Positions 26,287-36,203 are shown, numbered from the stretch's first letter. The stretch: DNA of 64,000 nt from Streptomyces sp. SAI-135 (GCF_029893805.1 NZ_JARXYP010000002.1:6448001-6512000); one strand, 5' to 3'. The notes: generated by a model not told the origin, from the letters alone. Numbers and translations are program-made.

Positions 26287-26568
26287 ATGAGCGAGGATGT
26301 ACGACTGGTCGCCTGGGTGCGCGGACGCGTCCAAGGTGTGGGTTTCCGCTGGTTCACGCGGGCCAAGGCCCTGGAGATCGGCGGCCTGAGTGGTTTTGCT
26401 CTCAATCTGGACGACGGACGCGTCCAAGTGGTTGCGGAGGGGCCGCGAAAGGGCTGTCACGAACTCCTCGACTGGCTCCTGGGCGACGACACGCCCGGAC
26501 GCGTCGACGGCGTCACCGAGATCTGGGACACACCTCGCGGGGGTTACGACGGCTTCGCCATCCGATGA
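26287..26568 (+). CDS. acyP: Acylphosphatase
   Basis: 93 aa enzyme that hydrolyses acyl phosphates. The catalytic Arg21 (in GRVQGVGFR) and Asn40 (in GFALNLDDGRVQV) are at the family positions, and the fold-defining strands are present. Divergent from the CAP gene; no ribosome-binding site is seen, so it is probably leaderless. Confidence 0.93.
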   Translation: MSEDVRLVAWVRGRVQGVGFRWFTRAKALEIGGLSGFALNLDDGRVQVVAEGPRKGCHELLDWLLGDDTPGRVDGVTEIWDTPRGGYDGFAIR

Positions 26569-26587
26569 GCCGTTTCTGTAAAACGGC
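26569..26587 (+). terminator. Small hairpin at end of acyP
   Basis: Arms of 7 bp (26569-26575 and 26581-26587) start immediately after the acyP stop. The rest of the 380-bp gap to the next gene shows GC-rich sequence and then the promoter at 26785; nothing else recognisable. Confidence 0.5.
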
Positions 26588-26784
26588 CGAGGCGGGAGCG
26601 GGCGGACTTGCCACTGGCAACTGCCGGAAGCAGAAAGGCCCAGGTGGTTGCCAAGAAGCCCGTGCCGTGGCAGGCTCCCGGGCTAAGAATGATCGTCACG
26701 CCCCCGGGGTCCCGAGGGAGCCGCAGCGCCGCCGTTCTCAGGCCGCGCCGGTGCGGGTTGCCACCAATACGGGGCGTGATCGTG

Positions 26785-26813
26785 TTGACCGTCAAACTTT
26801 TTGGTGAGACGCT
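26785..26813 (+). promoter_or_regulatory. Probable promoter of the 67-aa gene
   Basis: TTGACC at 26785-26790, 17-bp spacer and GACGCT at 26808-26813. The -35 lies inside a small palindrome TTGAC-C-GTCAA. This is the only strong -35 upstream of the small gene at 26951. Confidence 0.45.
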
Positions 26814-26950
26814 GAAAGCACCCCGCGCACCTTAGCTGTTTGGCATGGATGAACGGCAGCACGAACTCAAGAGTGTCAAGCACCGCGGGTGCGAATCCCT
26901 CACGACCCACACCGCATCGGTCGGTCACTCAGTGTGGAGGACCATCCATC

Positions 26951-27154
26951 ATGGCAAAGGCGCTTCTCGGTTACGTCGGCGGCTCGGACCCTCGACTCCT
27001 CGCCGAGATGCGACGGCTCCAGCAGCGCGTCCAGGACCTGGAATCCGAGCTCGTACGGATCCAGGCGGAGAACGACGCGCTCGCGGCTGCCGCTTCTCAC
27101 GACAGGATCATGGAGAGCATCGACGCACACCAGGCGGAGCCTGCGCTCACCTGA
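26951..27154 (+). CDS. Conserved small coiled-coil protein
   Basis: 67 aa, MAKALLGYVGGSDPRLLAEM start then a heptad helix (RRLQQRVQDLESELVRIQAEN). A GGAGG lies 10 nt before the ATG. I recall a similar small protein before smc in Streptomyces, with no known role. It could be a regulator or scaffold. Terminator follows about 90 bp downstream. Confidence 0.75.
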   Translation: MAKALLGYVGGSDPRLLAEMRRLQQRVQDLESELVRIQAENDALAAAASHDRIMESIDAHQAEPALT

Positions 27155-27196
27155 TCACTGCATCGCTCCACGACAGCTCACGCAGTGGTCGGGCGG

Positions 27197-27230
27197 CCCG
27201 TATCAACCGCTGACCCGTATCAACCGCTCA
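27197..27230. repeat. 17-bp tandem direct repeat
   Basis: Two adjacent copies of CCCGTATCAACCGCTSA (27197-27213 and 27214-27230) differ at one base. They lie between the 67-aa gene and its terminator; purpose unknown. Confidence 0.6.
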
Positions 27231-27245
27231 GTTGTCAGAGTTTGC

Positions 27246-27274
27246 AAGGGACGCTTCGGCGTCCCTTCTTTCTT
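27246..27274 (+). terminator. Intrinsic terminator upstream of smc
   Basis: A textbook hairpin: 9-bp arms at 27246-27254 and 27259-27267 closed by a TTCG tetraloop, followed by a T-rich CTTTCTT run. It ends the transcript of the 67-aa gene before smc. Confidence 0.85.
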
Positions 27275-27393
27275 GCCCCCGTGCACCCTTTCACTCTCTT
27301 AACGTTTGGTGTGCCCTCCACGTTCAAGGGTGAAACCGCGGGAAACAGCACGTTCATGGAGTGAGACACCCCCGGAAGGTAGAGTCCAGCGGC

Positions 27394-30300
27394 GTGCACC
27401 TCAAGGCCCTGACCCTCCGAGGGTTCAAGTCGTTCGCCTCGGCGACCACGCTCCGGTTCGAGCCGGGGATCACGTGCGTGGTCGGTCCGAACGGTTCGGG
27501 CAAGTCCAATGTCGTGGACGCGCTCAGCTGGGTCATGGGCGAGCAGGGCGCCAAGTCGCTGCGCGGCGGCAAGATGGAGGACGTCATCTTCGCCGGCACC
27601 ACCGGCCGCCCGCCGCTGGGCCGCGCCGAGGTGTCCCTGACCATCGACAACTCCGACGGTGCGCTGCCCATCGAGTACGCCGAGGTCACCATCACGCGGA
27701 TCATGTTCCGCAACGGCGGCAGCGAGTACCAGATCAACGGCGACACCTGCCGTCTCCTGGACATCCAGGAACTCCTGTCCGACTCCGGCATCGGCCGTGA
27801 GATGCACGTGATCGTCGGTCAGGGCCAGCTCGACTCCGTGCTGCACGCGGATCCCACCGGCCGCCGCGCCTTCATCGAGGAGGCCGCCGGCGTCCTCAAG
27901 CACCGCAAGCGCAAGGAGAAGGCGCTGCGCAAGCTGGACGCGATGCAGGCCAACCTCGCGCGCGTGCAGGACCTCACCGACGAACTGAGGCGCCAGCTCA
28001 AACCGCTCGGCAGGCAGGCCGCGGTCGCCCGGCGGGCCGCCGTCATCCAGGCCGACCTGCGGGACGCCCGCCTCCGGCTGCTCGCCGACGATCTCGTACG
28101 ACTGCGGCAGGCGCTGCAGGCCGAGGTCGCGGACGAGGCCGCGCTGAAGGAGCGCAAGGAGGCCGCGGAGCAGGAGCTGAAGAAGGCCCTCCAGCGTGAG
28201 GCCCTTCTGGAGGACGAGGTACGGCAGCTCACGCCCCGGCTCCAGCGCGCCCAGCAGACCTGGTACGAGCTCTCCCAGCTCGCCGAGCGGGTCCGCGGCA
28301 CGGTCTGACGCTGGCCGACGCGCGCGTGAAGAGCGCCACCTCGGCGCCGCCGGAGGAGCGCCGGGGCCGTGACCCCGAGGACATGGAGCGCGAGGCCGCC
28401 CGTGTCCGCGAGCAGGAGGCCGAGCTGGAAGCGGCCCTGGAGGCGGCCGAGCGTGCTCTGGAGGACACGGTCGCGCACCGCGCCGAACTGGAGCGCGAGC
28501 TCGCCCAGGAGGAACGGCGTCTGAAGGACGTGGCCCGGGCCATCGCCGACCGGCGTGAGGGCCTCGCCCGGCTCAGCGGCCAGGTCAACGCCGCCCGGTC
28601 CCGCGCCGCCTCCGCCCAGGCCGAGATCGACCGTCTCGCGGCCGCGAGGGACGAGGCTCAGGAGCGGGCGTTCGCCGCGCAGGAGGAGTACGAGGCACTG
28701 AAGGCCGAGGTCGACGGCCTCGACGCGGGCGACGCGGAACTGGCGGAGCAGCACGAGGCGGCGAAGCGGCGACTGCGGGAGGCGGAGGCCGCCCTGACGG
28801 AGGCCCGGGAGGCCACCACGGCGGCGGAACGCCGGCGCGCGGCGACGCAGGCCCGCCATGAGGCGCTGGCGATGGGGTTGAGGAGGAAGGACGGCACCGG
28901 CGCGCTGCTGGACGCGAAGGGCCGCCTCAGCGGCTTGATCGGCCCGGCGGCGGAACTCCTGACGGTGACACCGGGCCACGAGGTGGCTCTGGCGGCGGCC
29001 TTCGGGGCGGCGGCGGACGCCCTGACGGTGACGTCCCCGTCGGCAGCGGCAGAAGCGATCCGCCTGCTGCGGAAGCAGGACGGAGGCAGAGCCTCACTGC
29101 TCGTCGCCGGGGCACCGGACCGACTCAGGGGCGCGGGGAACTGCGCGACCAGCCACGACGGACCCGCGGACGCCACTCATCAGCACGCGGCAGATCTGGT
29201 CCGCGGCCCCCACGACCTCATGCCGGCCATCCACCGCCTCCTCCACGGCATCGTCGTCGTCGGCACCCTCGAGGACGCCGAGGACCTCGTCTACGCCAAC
29301 CCCCACCTCACCGCCGTCACCGCCGAAGGCGACCTCCTCGGCGCCCACTTCGCGCAAGGCGGCTCCGCGGGCGCCCCCAGCCTCCTCGAAGTGCAGGCCT
29401 CCGTGGACGAGGCAGCGGCCGAACTGGAAGAGCTGGCGATCCGCTGCGAGGAACTCACCGAGGCCCAGCACACCGCCGTCGAACACCGCAAGGCAGCAGC
29501 CGCCCGGGTGGAGGAGCTGGGAGAGCGCCGCCGGGCAGCCGACCGCGAGAAGTCGGCCGTGGCCCAGCAGCTCGGCCGGCTCGCCGGCCAGGCGAAGGGC
29601 GCGGCAGGCGAGGCCGAGCGCTCCACCGCGGCGGCCGCCCGGGCGCAGGACGCGCTGGAGAAGGCCCTCGAAGAGGTCGAGGAGCTCGCCGAACGCCTCG
29701 CCGTCGCCGAGGAGATGCCGGTCGAGGAGGAGCCCGACACCTCCGTACGGGACCGCCTGGCCGCGGACGGTGCCAACGCCCGCCAGACCGAGATGGAGGC
29801 CCGTCTCCAGGTCCGTACCCACGAAGAGCGGGTCAAGGGGCTTACGGGCCGTGCCGACTCCCTCGACCGCGCCGCCCGTGCGGAACGGGAGGCACGCGCG
29901 CGTGCCGAACAGCGGCGGGCCCGGCTGCGGCACGAGGCCGCCGTCGCCGAGGCCGTGGCCTCCGGCGCGCGGCAGCTGCTTGCGCACGTCGAGGTGTCCC
30001 TCGCGCGCGCGGACGCGGAGCGCACCGCCGCCGAGGCGGCCAAGGCGCTGCGGGAACAGGAGCTGGCCGCCGCCCGGAACACGGGCCGCGAGCTCAAGGC
30101 GGAGCTCGACAAGCTGACCGACTCCGTCCACCGCGGCGAGGTGCTCGGCGCCGAGAAGCGGATGCGGATCGAGCAGCTGGAGACCAAGGCGCTGGAGGAG
30201 CTGGGCGTCGAACCGGCGGGCCTCGTCGAGGAGTACGGCCCCCACCAGCTCGTCCCGCCCTCCCTGCCGGCCGAGGGGGAGGAGCTGCCCGAGGACCCGG

Positions 30301-30977
30301 ACCATCCGCGCAACCGGCCGAAGCAGTTCCACCGGGCGGAGCAGGAGAAGCGGCTCAAGGCGGCCGAGCGGGCGTACCAGCAGCTCGGCAAGGTCAATCC
30401 GCTCGCGCTGGAGGAGTTCGCGGCGCTGGAGGAGCGGCACAAGTTCCTCAGCGAGCAGCTGGAGGACCTCAGGAAGACCCGCGCCGACCTGCTCCAGGTG
30501 GTGAAGGAGGTCGACGAGCGCGTCGAGCAGGTCTTCACCGAGGCCTACCGGGACACCGCCCGTGAGTTCGAGGGCGTCTTCAGCCGGCTCTTCCCGGGCG
30601 GCGAGGGGCGGCTGATCCTGACCGACCCCGACAACATGCTCACCACCGGTGTGGACGTCGAGGCGCGGCCGCCGGGCAAGAAGGTCAAGCGGCTCAGCCT
30701 GCTCTCCGGTGGCGAGCGGTCCCTCACGGCCGTAGCGTTGCTGGTGTCGATCTTCAAGGCGCGGCCCAGCCCGTTCTACGTCATGGACGAGGTCGAGGCC
30801 GCCCTCGACGACACCAACCTCCAACGGCTGATCCGCATCATGCAGGAGCTGCAGGAAGCCTCGCAGCTCATCGTGATCACGCACCAGAAGCGCACCATGG
30901 AGGTCGCCGACGCGCTGTACGGCGTCTCCATGCAGGGCGACGGCGTCTCGAAGGTGATCAGCCAGCGGCTGCGCTAG
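27394..30977 (+). pseudogene. smc: Chromosome segregation protein SMC, interrupted by a frameshift
   Basis: Structural maintenance of chromosomes ATPase. The N-terminal head (GTG 27394) has Walker A GPNGSGKSN and starts MHLKALTLRGFKSF; reading stops at TGA 28306-28308 after RVRGTV. The rest of the protein continues in another frame (LADARVKSA from 28311) to the signature motif LSGGERSLTAV and Walker B FYVMDEVEAALDD, ending at 30977. Both halves together give about 1,190 residues, the normal length. A 2-nt insertion (or 1-nt loss) in GTCTGACGCTGG explains the break, so it is either a sequencing error or a recent mutation. The hinge region also contains an in-frame dispersed repeat (29126-29171). 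Confidence 0.85.
29126..29171 (+). repeat. Dispersed Streptomyces palindromic repeat inside smc hinge
   Basis: The words CAGGGGCGCGGGGAACTGCG, CGACCAGCCACGACGG and ACCCGCGGAC in order match a short repeat that I recall as widespread in Streptomyces genomes, mostly between genes. Here it is read in frame as LRGAGNCATSHDGPAD and falls between the GAPD and HAADLV segments of the hinge, where other SMC proteins have a short variable loop. Confidence 0.65.
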
Positions 30978-31062
30978 CTCCTCCGACTACCCCGTTGCAA
31001 TCTCTTCATTCCTTGAACTCAACGTCCCCATCAGTGCCTGTTTTCTCACACAGCCCCGGCTA

Positions 31063-31090
31063 TTGATTTCGGAACTTGAAGGCATAGGGT
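31063..31090 (+). promoter_or_regulatory. Candidate promoter of the glucose permease gene
   Basis: TTGATT (31063-31068) and TAGGGT (31085-31090) with 16-bp spacing, 55 bp before the start. The 168-bp gap after smc is AT-rich relative to its surroundings. Confidence 0.45.
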
Positions 31091-31145
31091 CTGGAACGTT
31101 GTTCTTGCCTTCAGGCAGCGTTGCCGATGGCCTTAGGAGTTGAAC

Positions 31146-32564
31146 GTGACCAGCACAGCGCAGGCGCAGAAGTCAGGAGCCGGAGCGGCTCATCCCGATC
31201 ATCTCGGGCATGTCATCTTCATCGCGGCGGCGGCCGCGATGGGCGGTTTCCTCTTCGGTTACGACAGCTCCGTGATCAACGGCGCGGTCGAGGCCATCCG
31301 GGACCGCTACGACATCGGTTCCGCGGCCCTGGCGCAGGTCATCGCCATCGCCCTGATCGGCTGCGCGATCGGCGCGGCGACCGCAGGCCGCATCGCGGAC
31401 CGCATCGGCCGTATCCGCTGCATGCAGATCTCGGCCGTCCTCTTCACGGTCAGCGCCGTCGGTTCCGCGCTGCCCTTCGCGCTGTACGACCTGGCGTTCT
31501 GGCGGATCGTCGGCGGCTTCGCCATCGGCATGGCCTCGGTCATCGGCCCCGCCTACATCGCCGAGGTCGCCCCGCCCGCCTACCGCGGCCGTCTCGGCTC
31601 CTTCCAGCAGGCCGCGATCGTCATCGGCATCGCCATCTCGCAGCTGGTCAACTGGGGTCTGCTGAACGCCGCCGGCGGCGACCAGCGCGGCAAGCTGATG
31701 GGACTTGAGGCCTGGCAGGTCATGCTCGGCGTCATGGTGATCCCGGCCGTCCTGTACGGACTGCTCTCCTTCGCCATCCCCGAGTCCCCGCGGTTCCTGA
31801 TCTCCGTCGGCAAGCACGAGCGGGCCCGCGAGATCCTCGCCGAGGTCGAGGGCGACAAGATCGACCTGAACGCCCGGGTCGCCGAGATCGAGCACGCCAT
31901 GAAGAGCGAGCACAAGTCGACCTTCAAGGACCTGCTCGGCGGCTCCTTCTTCTTCAAGCCGATCGTCTGGGTCGGCATCGGCCTGTCGGTCTTCCAGCAG
32001 TTCGTCGGCATCAACGTCGCGTTCTACTACTCCTCGACGCTGTGGCAGTCGGTCGGCGTGGACCCGACGGACTCGTTCTTCTACTCCTTCACCACGTCGA
32101 TCATCAACATCGTCGGCACCGTGATCGCGATGATCTTCGTGGACCGCGTCGGCCGCCGCCCGCTCGCCCTGATCGGCTCGGTCGGCATGGTGATCGGTCT
32201 GGCGCTGGAGGCCTGGGCGTTCTCCTTCGACCTCGTCGACGGCAAGCTGCCGGCCGCACAGGGCTGGACCGCCCTGATCGCCGCCCACGTCTTCGTCCTC
32301 TTCTTCGCCCTGTCCTGGGGTGTGGTCGTCTGGGTCTTCCTCGGCGAGATGTTCCCGAACCGGATCCGCGCCGCCGCGCTCGGTGTGGCCGCGTCCGCGC
32401 AGTGGATCGCCAACTGGGCCATCACCGCGAGCTTCCCGTCGCTCGCCGACTGGAACCTCTCCGCGACCTACGTGATCTACACGGTGTTCGCCGCCCTCTC
32501 CATCCCGTTCGTCCTCAAGTACGTCAAGGAGACGAAGGGCAAGAAGCTGGAGGAGATGGGCTGA
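31146..32564 (+). CDS. glcP: MFS sugar porter, glucose permease GlcP type
   Basis: 472 aa sugar:H+ symporter, 12 predicted membrane helices. Sugar-porter motifs: GGFLFGYDSSVING in TM1, GRIADRIGRIR loop, PESPRFL after TM6, QQFVGINVAFYYSS in TM7, DRVGRRPL, and the C-terminal KETKG end. Very close to the S. coelicolor GlcP glucose permease as I recall it, which is the major glucose uptake system and matters for catabolite repression. GTG 31146 chosen because AGGAG lies 6 nt upstream. Confidence 0.9.
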   Translation: MTSTAQAQKSGAGAAHPDHLGHVIFIAAAAAMGGFLFGYDSSVINGAVEAIRDRYDIGSAALAQVIAIALIGCAIGAATAGRIADRIGRIRCMQISAVLFTVSAVGSALPFALYDLAFWRIVGGFAIGMASVIGPAYIAEVAPPAYRGRLGSFQQAAIVIGIAISQLVNWGLLNAAGGDQRGKLMGLEAWQVMLGVMVIPAVLYGLLSFAIPESPRFLISVGKHERAREILAEVEGDKIDLNARVAEIEHAMKSEHKSTFKDLLGGSFFFKPIVWVGIGLSVFQQFVGINVAFYYSSTLWQSVGVDPTDSFFYSFTTSIINIVGTVIAMIFVDRVGRRPLALIGSVGMVIGLALEAWAFSFDLVDGKLPAAQGWTALIAAHVFVLFFALSWGVVVWVFLGEMFPNRIRAAALGVAASAQWIANWAITASFPSLADWNLSATYVIYTVFAALSIPFVLKYVKETKGKKLEEMG

Positions 32565-32680
32565 CGGCCCACCCACGAGCCCGGGGAGAGGGGCCAACAC
32601 CCCGCCGCCCCTCTCCCCGAACCGTCCGCCGCCCCCGGTCAGGCAACCGCCTGGACCGGGGGCGGCGGCGTCGTACCCGG

Positions 32681-33058
32681 TCACCAGATGAGGACGCCGC
32701 CGCCGATCTCCTCGGCCTTGCGGATGCTGTCCTCGATGATCCGCAGCCGGGTCTCGATCTGGTGCCGGTGCTCCTCGACGGTCCGGGGCCGCTGCGTGCC
32801 GTGGGCGACCTCGTCGAGCCGGGAGCGCACCAGTGCCACCTCGCGCCGGAGCGCCGGCACGTCCTCGGCCTCGACATAGAGGTCGTCCTCGGCCAGCACG
32901 GGCAGGAAGCGCGCGCCGAGCGCACGCACGAACTCCGAGCCCCACACCGTCGTACGCCAGGACTCGAAGCCGCCGGACTGGTACACGCCCTCGGGGACGT
33001 CAAGGATGCGCAGCCCGCCGTCCGGCTCGCGGACGAACACTTCCACCAACAAGCTCAT
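32681..33058 (-). CDS. Conserved hypothetical protein
   Basis: 125 aa, no recognised domain. The N-terminal half has alternating strands (MSLLVEVFVREPDGGLRILD); the C-terminal half is one long charged helix (VPALRREVALVRSRL onward). Convergent with glcP and followed on the same strand side by the LLM oxidoreductase. Seen only in Streptomyces as far as I recall. Confidence 0.7.
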   Translation of the reverse strand: MSLLVEVFVREPDGGLRILDVPEGVYQSGGFESWRTTVWGSEFVRALGARFLPVLAEDDLYVEAEDVPALRREVALVRSRLDEVAHGTQRPRTVEEHRHQIETRLRIIEDSIRKAEEIGGGVLIW

Positions 33059-33110
33059 GGGCCCAGTGGAGCATCGCCGGGCGCGCGCCTACCACCGGAT
33101 ATCGCCGGGT

Positions 33111-34082
33111 TCAGCCGCCCAGTGCCGGGATCACCCGCTCCGCGAACAGCCGCAGACTCCGCCAGCCCTCCTCCACCGGCATCCCGCCCGCCAGCGGATG
33201 CAGGACGAGGTTGTCGAGGCCCAGCTCCACGCACTGGTCCGGGGTGAGGATCCGGTACACGCCCTCCTCGCGCAGCTCGTCCACCGAGGTGGCCGCCGAA
33301 CGGACCGCCGAGCGGATGTCCCCGGACTGCCAGGAGGCGTACGTCTGTGCCTCGTGCAGGAAGTGGCCGCCGTACGCCGCCCAGGTGCGGTCCGGGTCCT
33401 CGGCGATGTGCAGCAGCGGTGTCTCGGCCGTCGGCATCATGGTCCAGCCCTCGGTGCCGTACTCCACCAGCCGCTCCTTGTAGTACGCCTCCAGCTCCGG
33501 CAGATGCGCGCTGGGGAAGAAGGGCAGGCCCAGGCGGGCGGCCCGGCGGGCGGCGGCCTTGGAGGAGCCGCCGACCAGGAGGAGGGGGTGCGGGTCGGTG
33601 AGCGGGCGCGGGGTGATCCGTACCGTGCGACCGCGGTACTCGAACTCCTCGCCGGTCCAGGCCTTGAGGAGGGTCTCCAGGAGCTCGTCCTGGATCCTGC
33701 CCCGGCGCCTCCACTCCACGTCGAACAGGGCGTACTCCTCGGGGCGGTACCCGATCCCGGCGACCGTCACCAGCCGCCCGCCGCTCAGCAGATCCAGTAC
33801 GGCGATCTCCTCGGCCAGGCGGAGCGGGTCGTGCAGCGGGCCGATCACGGCGGAGACCGTGACCGCGATCCTGCGCGTCGCGCCGAACACCGCGCCCGCG
33901 AAGGCGAACGGCGAGGGCAGCCAGTTGTTGTCGACGCCGTGGTGCTCCTCGGTCTGCACGGTGGTGATGCCGTGCTCGTCGGCGTACGCGGCCATGTCCA
34001 GGGCGGCCCGGTAGCGGGCGCTGAGGGAGGCGGGTGTCGCGCCGGGCTCGACGAGGTTGAAACGGACGACCGTGACGGGCAT
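33111..34082 (-). CDS. LLM-class flavin-dependent oxidoreductase
   Basis: 323 aa luciferase-like monooxygenase family (FMN or F420 dependent). TIM-barrel signs: EEHHGVDNNWLPSPF near residue 45, IGPLHDPLRLAEEIAVLDLLSGGR, GIGYRPEEYALF, and PLLLVGGSSKAAARRAARLG. Start ATG 34082 is preferred; the longer frame has no upstream support. The substrate is unknown. The presence of cofC in the window means F420 is likely made in this organism, but the cofactor here is not proven. Confidence 0.88.
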   Translation of the reverse strand: MPVTVVRFNLVEPGATPASLSARYRAALDMAAYADEHGITTVQTEEHHGVDNNWLPSPFAFAGAVFGATRRIAVTVSAVIGPLHDPLRLAEEIAVLDLLSGGRLVTVAGIGYRPEEYALFDVEWRRRGRIQDELLETLLKAWTGEEFEYRGRTVRITPRPLTDPHPLLLVGGSSKAAARRAARLGLPFFPSAHLPELEAYYKERLVEYGTEGWTMMPTAETPLLHIAEDPDRTWAAYGGHFLHEAQTYASWQSGDIRSAVRSAATSVDELREEGVYRILTPDQCVELGLDNLVLHPLAGGMPVEEGWRSLRLFAERVIPALGG

Positions 34083-34241
34083 GGGGGGTCCCCCTTCACC
34101 GGGCAGGCGGGTGGTGGCGGGGACGGTAGCTGACGCCGCGTCAGATTTCCATGGGGTGGCACGCACGGGCGGGCAAGATGCCCGACGTGGGCGCGGCGGC
34201 GCGGTCGCTCCCGGGAGGGCGGGATGGATACTGGACGGGTT

Positions 34242-35438
34242 ATGGAAACCGTCATCCTTGCTGTAGTCATCGCCGTGGTCGTGCTCGGTGTGCTCGGCGG
34301 GCTCGTCGTCGGCAGCCGGCGCAAGAAGCCGCTGCCCCCGCCGCCCCCCGCCGCCCCCGACATCACCGCCCCTCCGGCCGAGCCGCACGTCGGCGACGAG
34401 GCCGAGACGCCGCGCGACGAAGCGCGCCGGACCATTGAGGAGGTGGATCTCCCGGACGGCTCCGCGCCGCCCGTCACCGAAGAGCTCCCGGCGGCGGCCG
34501 GGATCGAGATCCCGGAGCCCACCGCCGGACGCCTGGTCCGGCTGCGCACCCGGCTCTCCCGCTCGCAGAACGCGCTCGGCAAGGGGCTGCTCACGCTCCT
34601 GTCGCGCGAGCACCTCGACGACGACACCTGGGAGGAGATCGAGGACATCCTCCTCACCGCCGACGTCGGCGTGGCCCCCACCCAGGAGCTGGTCGACGGG
34701 CTGCGTGAGCGGGTGAAGGTGCTCGGCACCCGGACCCCCGACGAACTGCGCGGACTGCTCCGCGAGGAGCTGCTCAAGCTGGTCGGCACCGAGGTCGACC
34801 GCACGGTGCGCACCGAGCCGGAGGACCGCAAGCCCGGCATCGTGATGGTCGTCGGGGTCAACGGCACCGGCAAGACCACCACCACCGGCAAGCTCGCACG
34901 CGTGCTCGTCGCCGACGGGCGGACCGTCGTGCTCGGCGCCGCCGACACCTTCCGGGCCGCCGCCGCCGACCAGCTCCAGACCTGGGGCGAGCGGGTGGGC
35001 GCCCACACCGTGCGCGGGCCGGAGGCCGGCGACCCCGCCTCCGTCGCCTTCGACGCGGTGAAGGAGGGCAAGGAGATGGGGGTCGACGTGGTCCTCATCG
35101 ACACCGCGGGGCGCCTGCACACCAAGACCGGCCTCATGGACGAGCTCGGCAAGGTCAAGCGGGTCGTCGAGAAGCACGCCCCGCTCGACGAGGTGCTGCT
35201 GGTGCTGGACGCCACGACGGGACAGAACGGCCTGGTGCAGGCCCGCGTCTTCGCCGAGGTCGTCGACATCACCGGCATCGTCCTGACCAAGCTGGACGGC
35301 ACGGCCAAGGGCGGCATCGTGGTCGCGGTCCAGCGCGAGCTGGGCGTACCGGTCAAGCTGATCGGCCTCGGCGAGGGCGCGGACGATCTGGCGCCGTTCG
35401 AGCCGGAGGCGTTCGTGGATGCCCTCATCGGCGACTGA
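34242..35438 (+). CDS. ftsY: Signal recognition particle receptor FtsY
   Basis: 398 aa SRP receptor GTPase that docks ribosome-SRP complexes at the membrane. A single N-terminal membrane anchor (METVILAVVIAVVVLGVLGG) is followed by an acidic/proline linker, then the NG domain: GVNGTGKTTTTGKLA near 206, DTAGR near 287, TKLDGTAKGG near 349. ATG 34242 matches the family N-terminus. An ATG at 34224, six codons earlier, has a better GGAGGG and may be used. Works with Ffh (42680) and the signal peptidases in this window. Confidence 0.94.
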   Translation: METVILAVVIAVVVLGVLGGLVVGSRRKKPLPPPPPAAPDITAPPAEPHVGDEAETPRDEARRTIEEVDLPDGSAPPVTEELPAAAGIEIPEPTAGRLVRLRTRLSRSQNALGKGLLTLLSREHLDDDTWEEIEDILLTADVGVAPTQELVDGLRERVKVLGTRTPDELRGLLREELLKLVGTEVDRTVRTEPEDRKPGIVMVVGVNGTGKTTTTGKLARVLVADGRTVVLGAADTFRAAAADQLQTWGERVGAHTVRGPEAGDPASVAFDAVKEGKEMGVDVVLIDTAGRLHTKTGLMDELGKVKRVVEKHAPLDEVLLVLDATTGQNGLVQARVFAEVVDITGIVLTKLDGTAKGGIVVAVQRELGVPVKLIGLGEGADDLAPFEPEAFVDALIGD

Positions 35439-35494
35439 GACGCCGTTGTCGGCGACCGTCCTGCCGTCGCGCGAGGCGCACGCCGCGGAACGAA

Positions 35495-35535
35495 GAAGCG
35501 CCCGCCCCCCAGGTGCAGTGGGGAGCGGGCGCTTC
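35495..35535. terminator. Bidirectional terminator between ftsY and the primase-like gene
   Basis: 11-bp arms at 35495-35505 and 35525-35535 with further inner pairing (CCCC with GGGG). It sits between two convergent stop codons. Confidence 0.8.
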
Positions 35536-35546
35536 GCTGTGTACGG

Positions 35547-36203
35547 CTATGCGCGCGACCGGTGTGCCACGTAGGCCAGCGTCCCCAGCAGCAGACGGGC
35601 CGCCGGCGGCCTGCTCGCCGTGTCCAGCGAGGGCGGCCGCAGCCACTGGACGGGTCCCAGGCCGCCGCGGTCCGACGGGGGAGCCGTGATGTACGTGCCG
35701 GGGCCGAGGCCCCGCAGGTCCAGGGAGGTCGGGTCGTCCCAGCCCATGCGGTAGAGGAGTTCGGGCAGGTCGGCCGCGGCGCCGGGGGCGACGAAGAACT
35801 GGGCGCGGCCCTCGGGGGTCGCCGTCACCGGGCCCAGGGGCAGGCCCATGCGCTCCAGGCGGACCAGGGCGCGCCGCCCGGCCGGCTCGGCGACCTCGAC
35901 GACGTCGAAGGCGCGGCCGACCGGCAGCATCACGGAGGCACCGGGGAACTCGGACCACGCCTTGGTCACGTCGTCGAGCGTGGCACCGGCCGGGACCGGG
36001 GGCGCGAAGCCGAGGGGGTGGGCGCCGGGGTGAGGGCAGTCCGCGCGGCCGCAGGAGCAGGCGCCGACCGAGGCGCGCGCTCCCGGCACGACGTCCCAGC
36101 CCCAGAGTCCGGTGAACTCGGCGACGGCGGTGCACTCCGAGGAGCGGCCGCGCCTGCGCGTACCGGAACGAATCTCCCGAATGCCGCCGATCGTGAAGCC
36201 CAT
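35547..36203 (-). CDS. Bifunctional primase-polymerase (AEP) domain-like protein
   Basis: 218 aa. The segment with CGRADCPHPGAHPLGFAP and WSEFPGASVMLPVGRAFDVVEVAE matches the N-terminal half of bifunctional DNA primase/polymerase proteins of Streptomyces. The catalytic DxD/sxH set is not evident, so activity is uncertain. ATG 36203 has GGAGGGGG upstream. A 5' extension exists in frame but lacks support. Convergent with ftsY; divergent from nsdA. Confidence 0.7.
   Translation of the reverse strand: MGFTIGGIREIRSGTRRRGRSSECTAVAEFTGLWGWDVVPGARASVGACSCGRADCPHPGAHPLGFAPPVPAGATLDDVTKAWSEFPGASVMLPVGRAFDVVEVAEPAGRRALVRLERMGLPLGPVTATPEGRAQFFVAPGAAADLPELLYRMGWDDPTSLDLRGLGPGTYITAPPSDRGGLGPVQWLRPPSLDTASRPPAARLLLGTLAYVAHRSRA

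Noticed and set aside
26608..26835. 75-aa ORF between acyP and the small coiled-coil gene
   Set aside because: TTG start, no domain, no ribosome-binding site and it covers the promoter at 26785.
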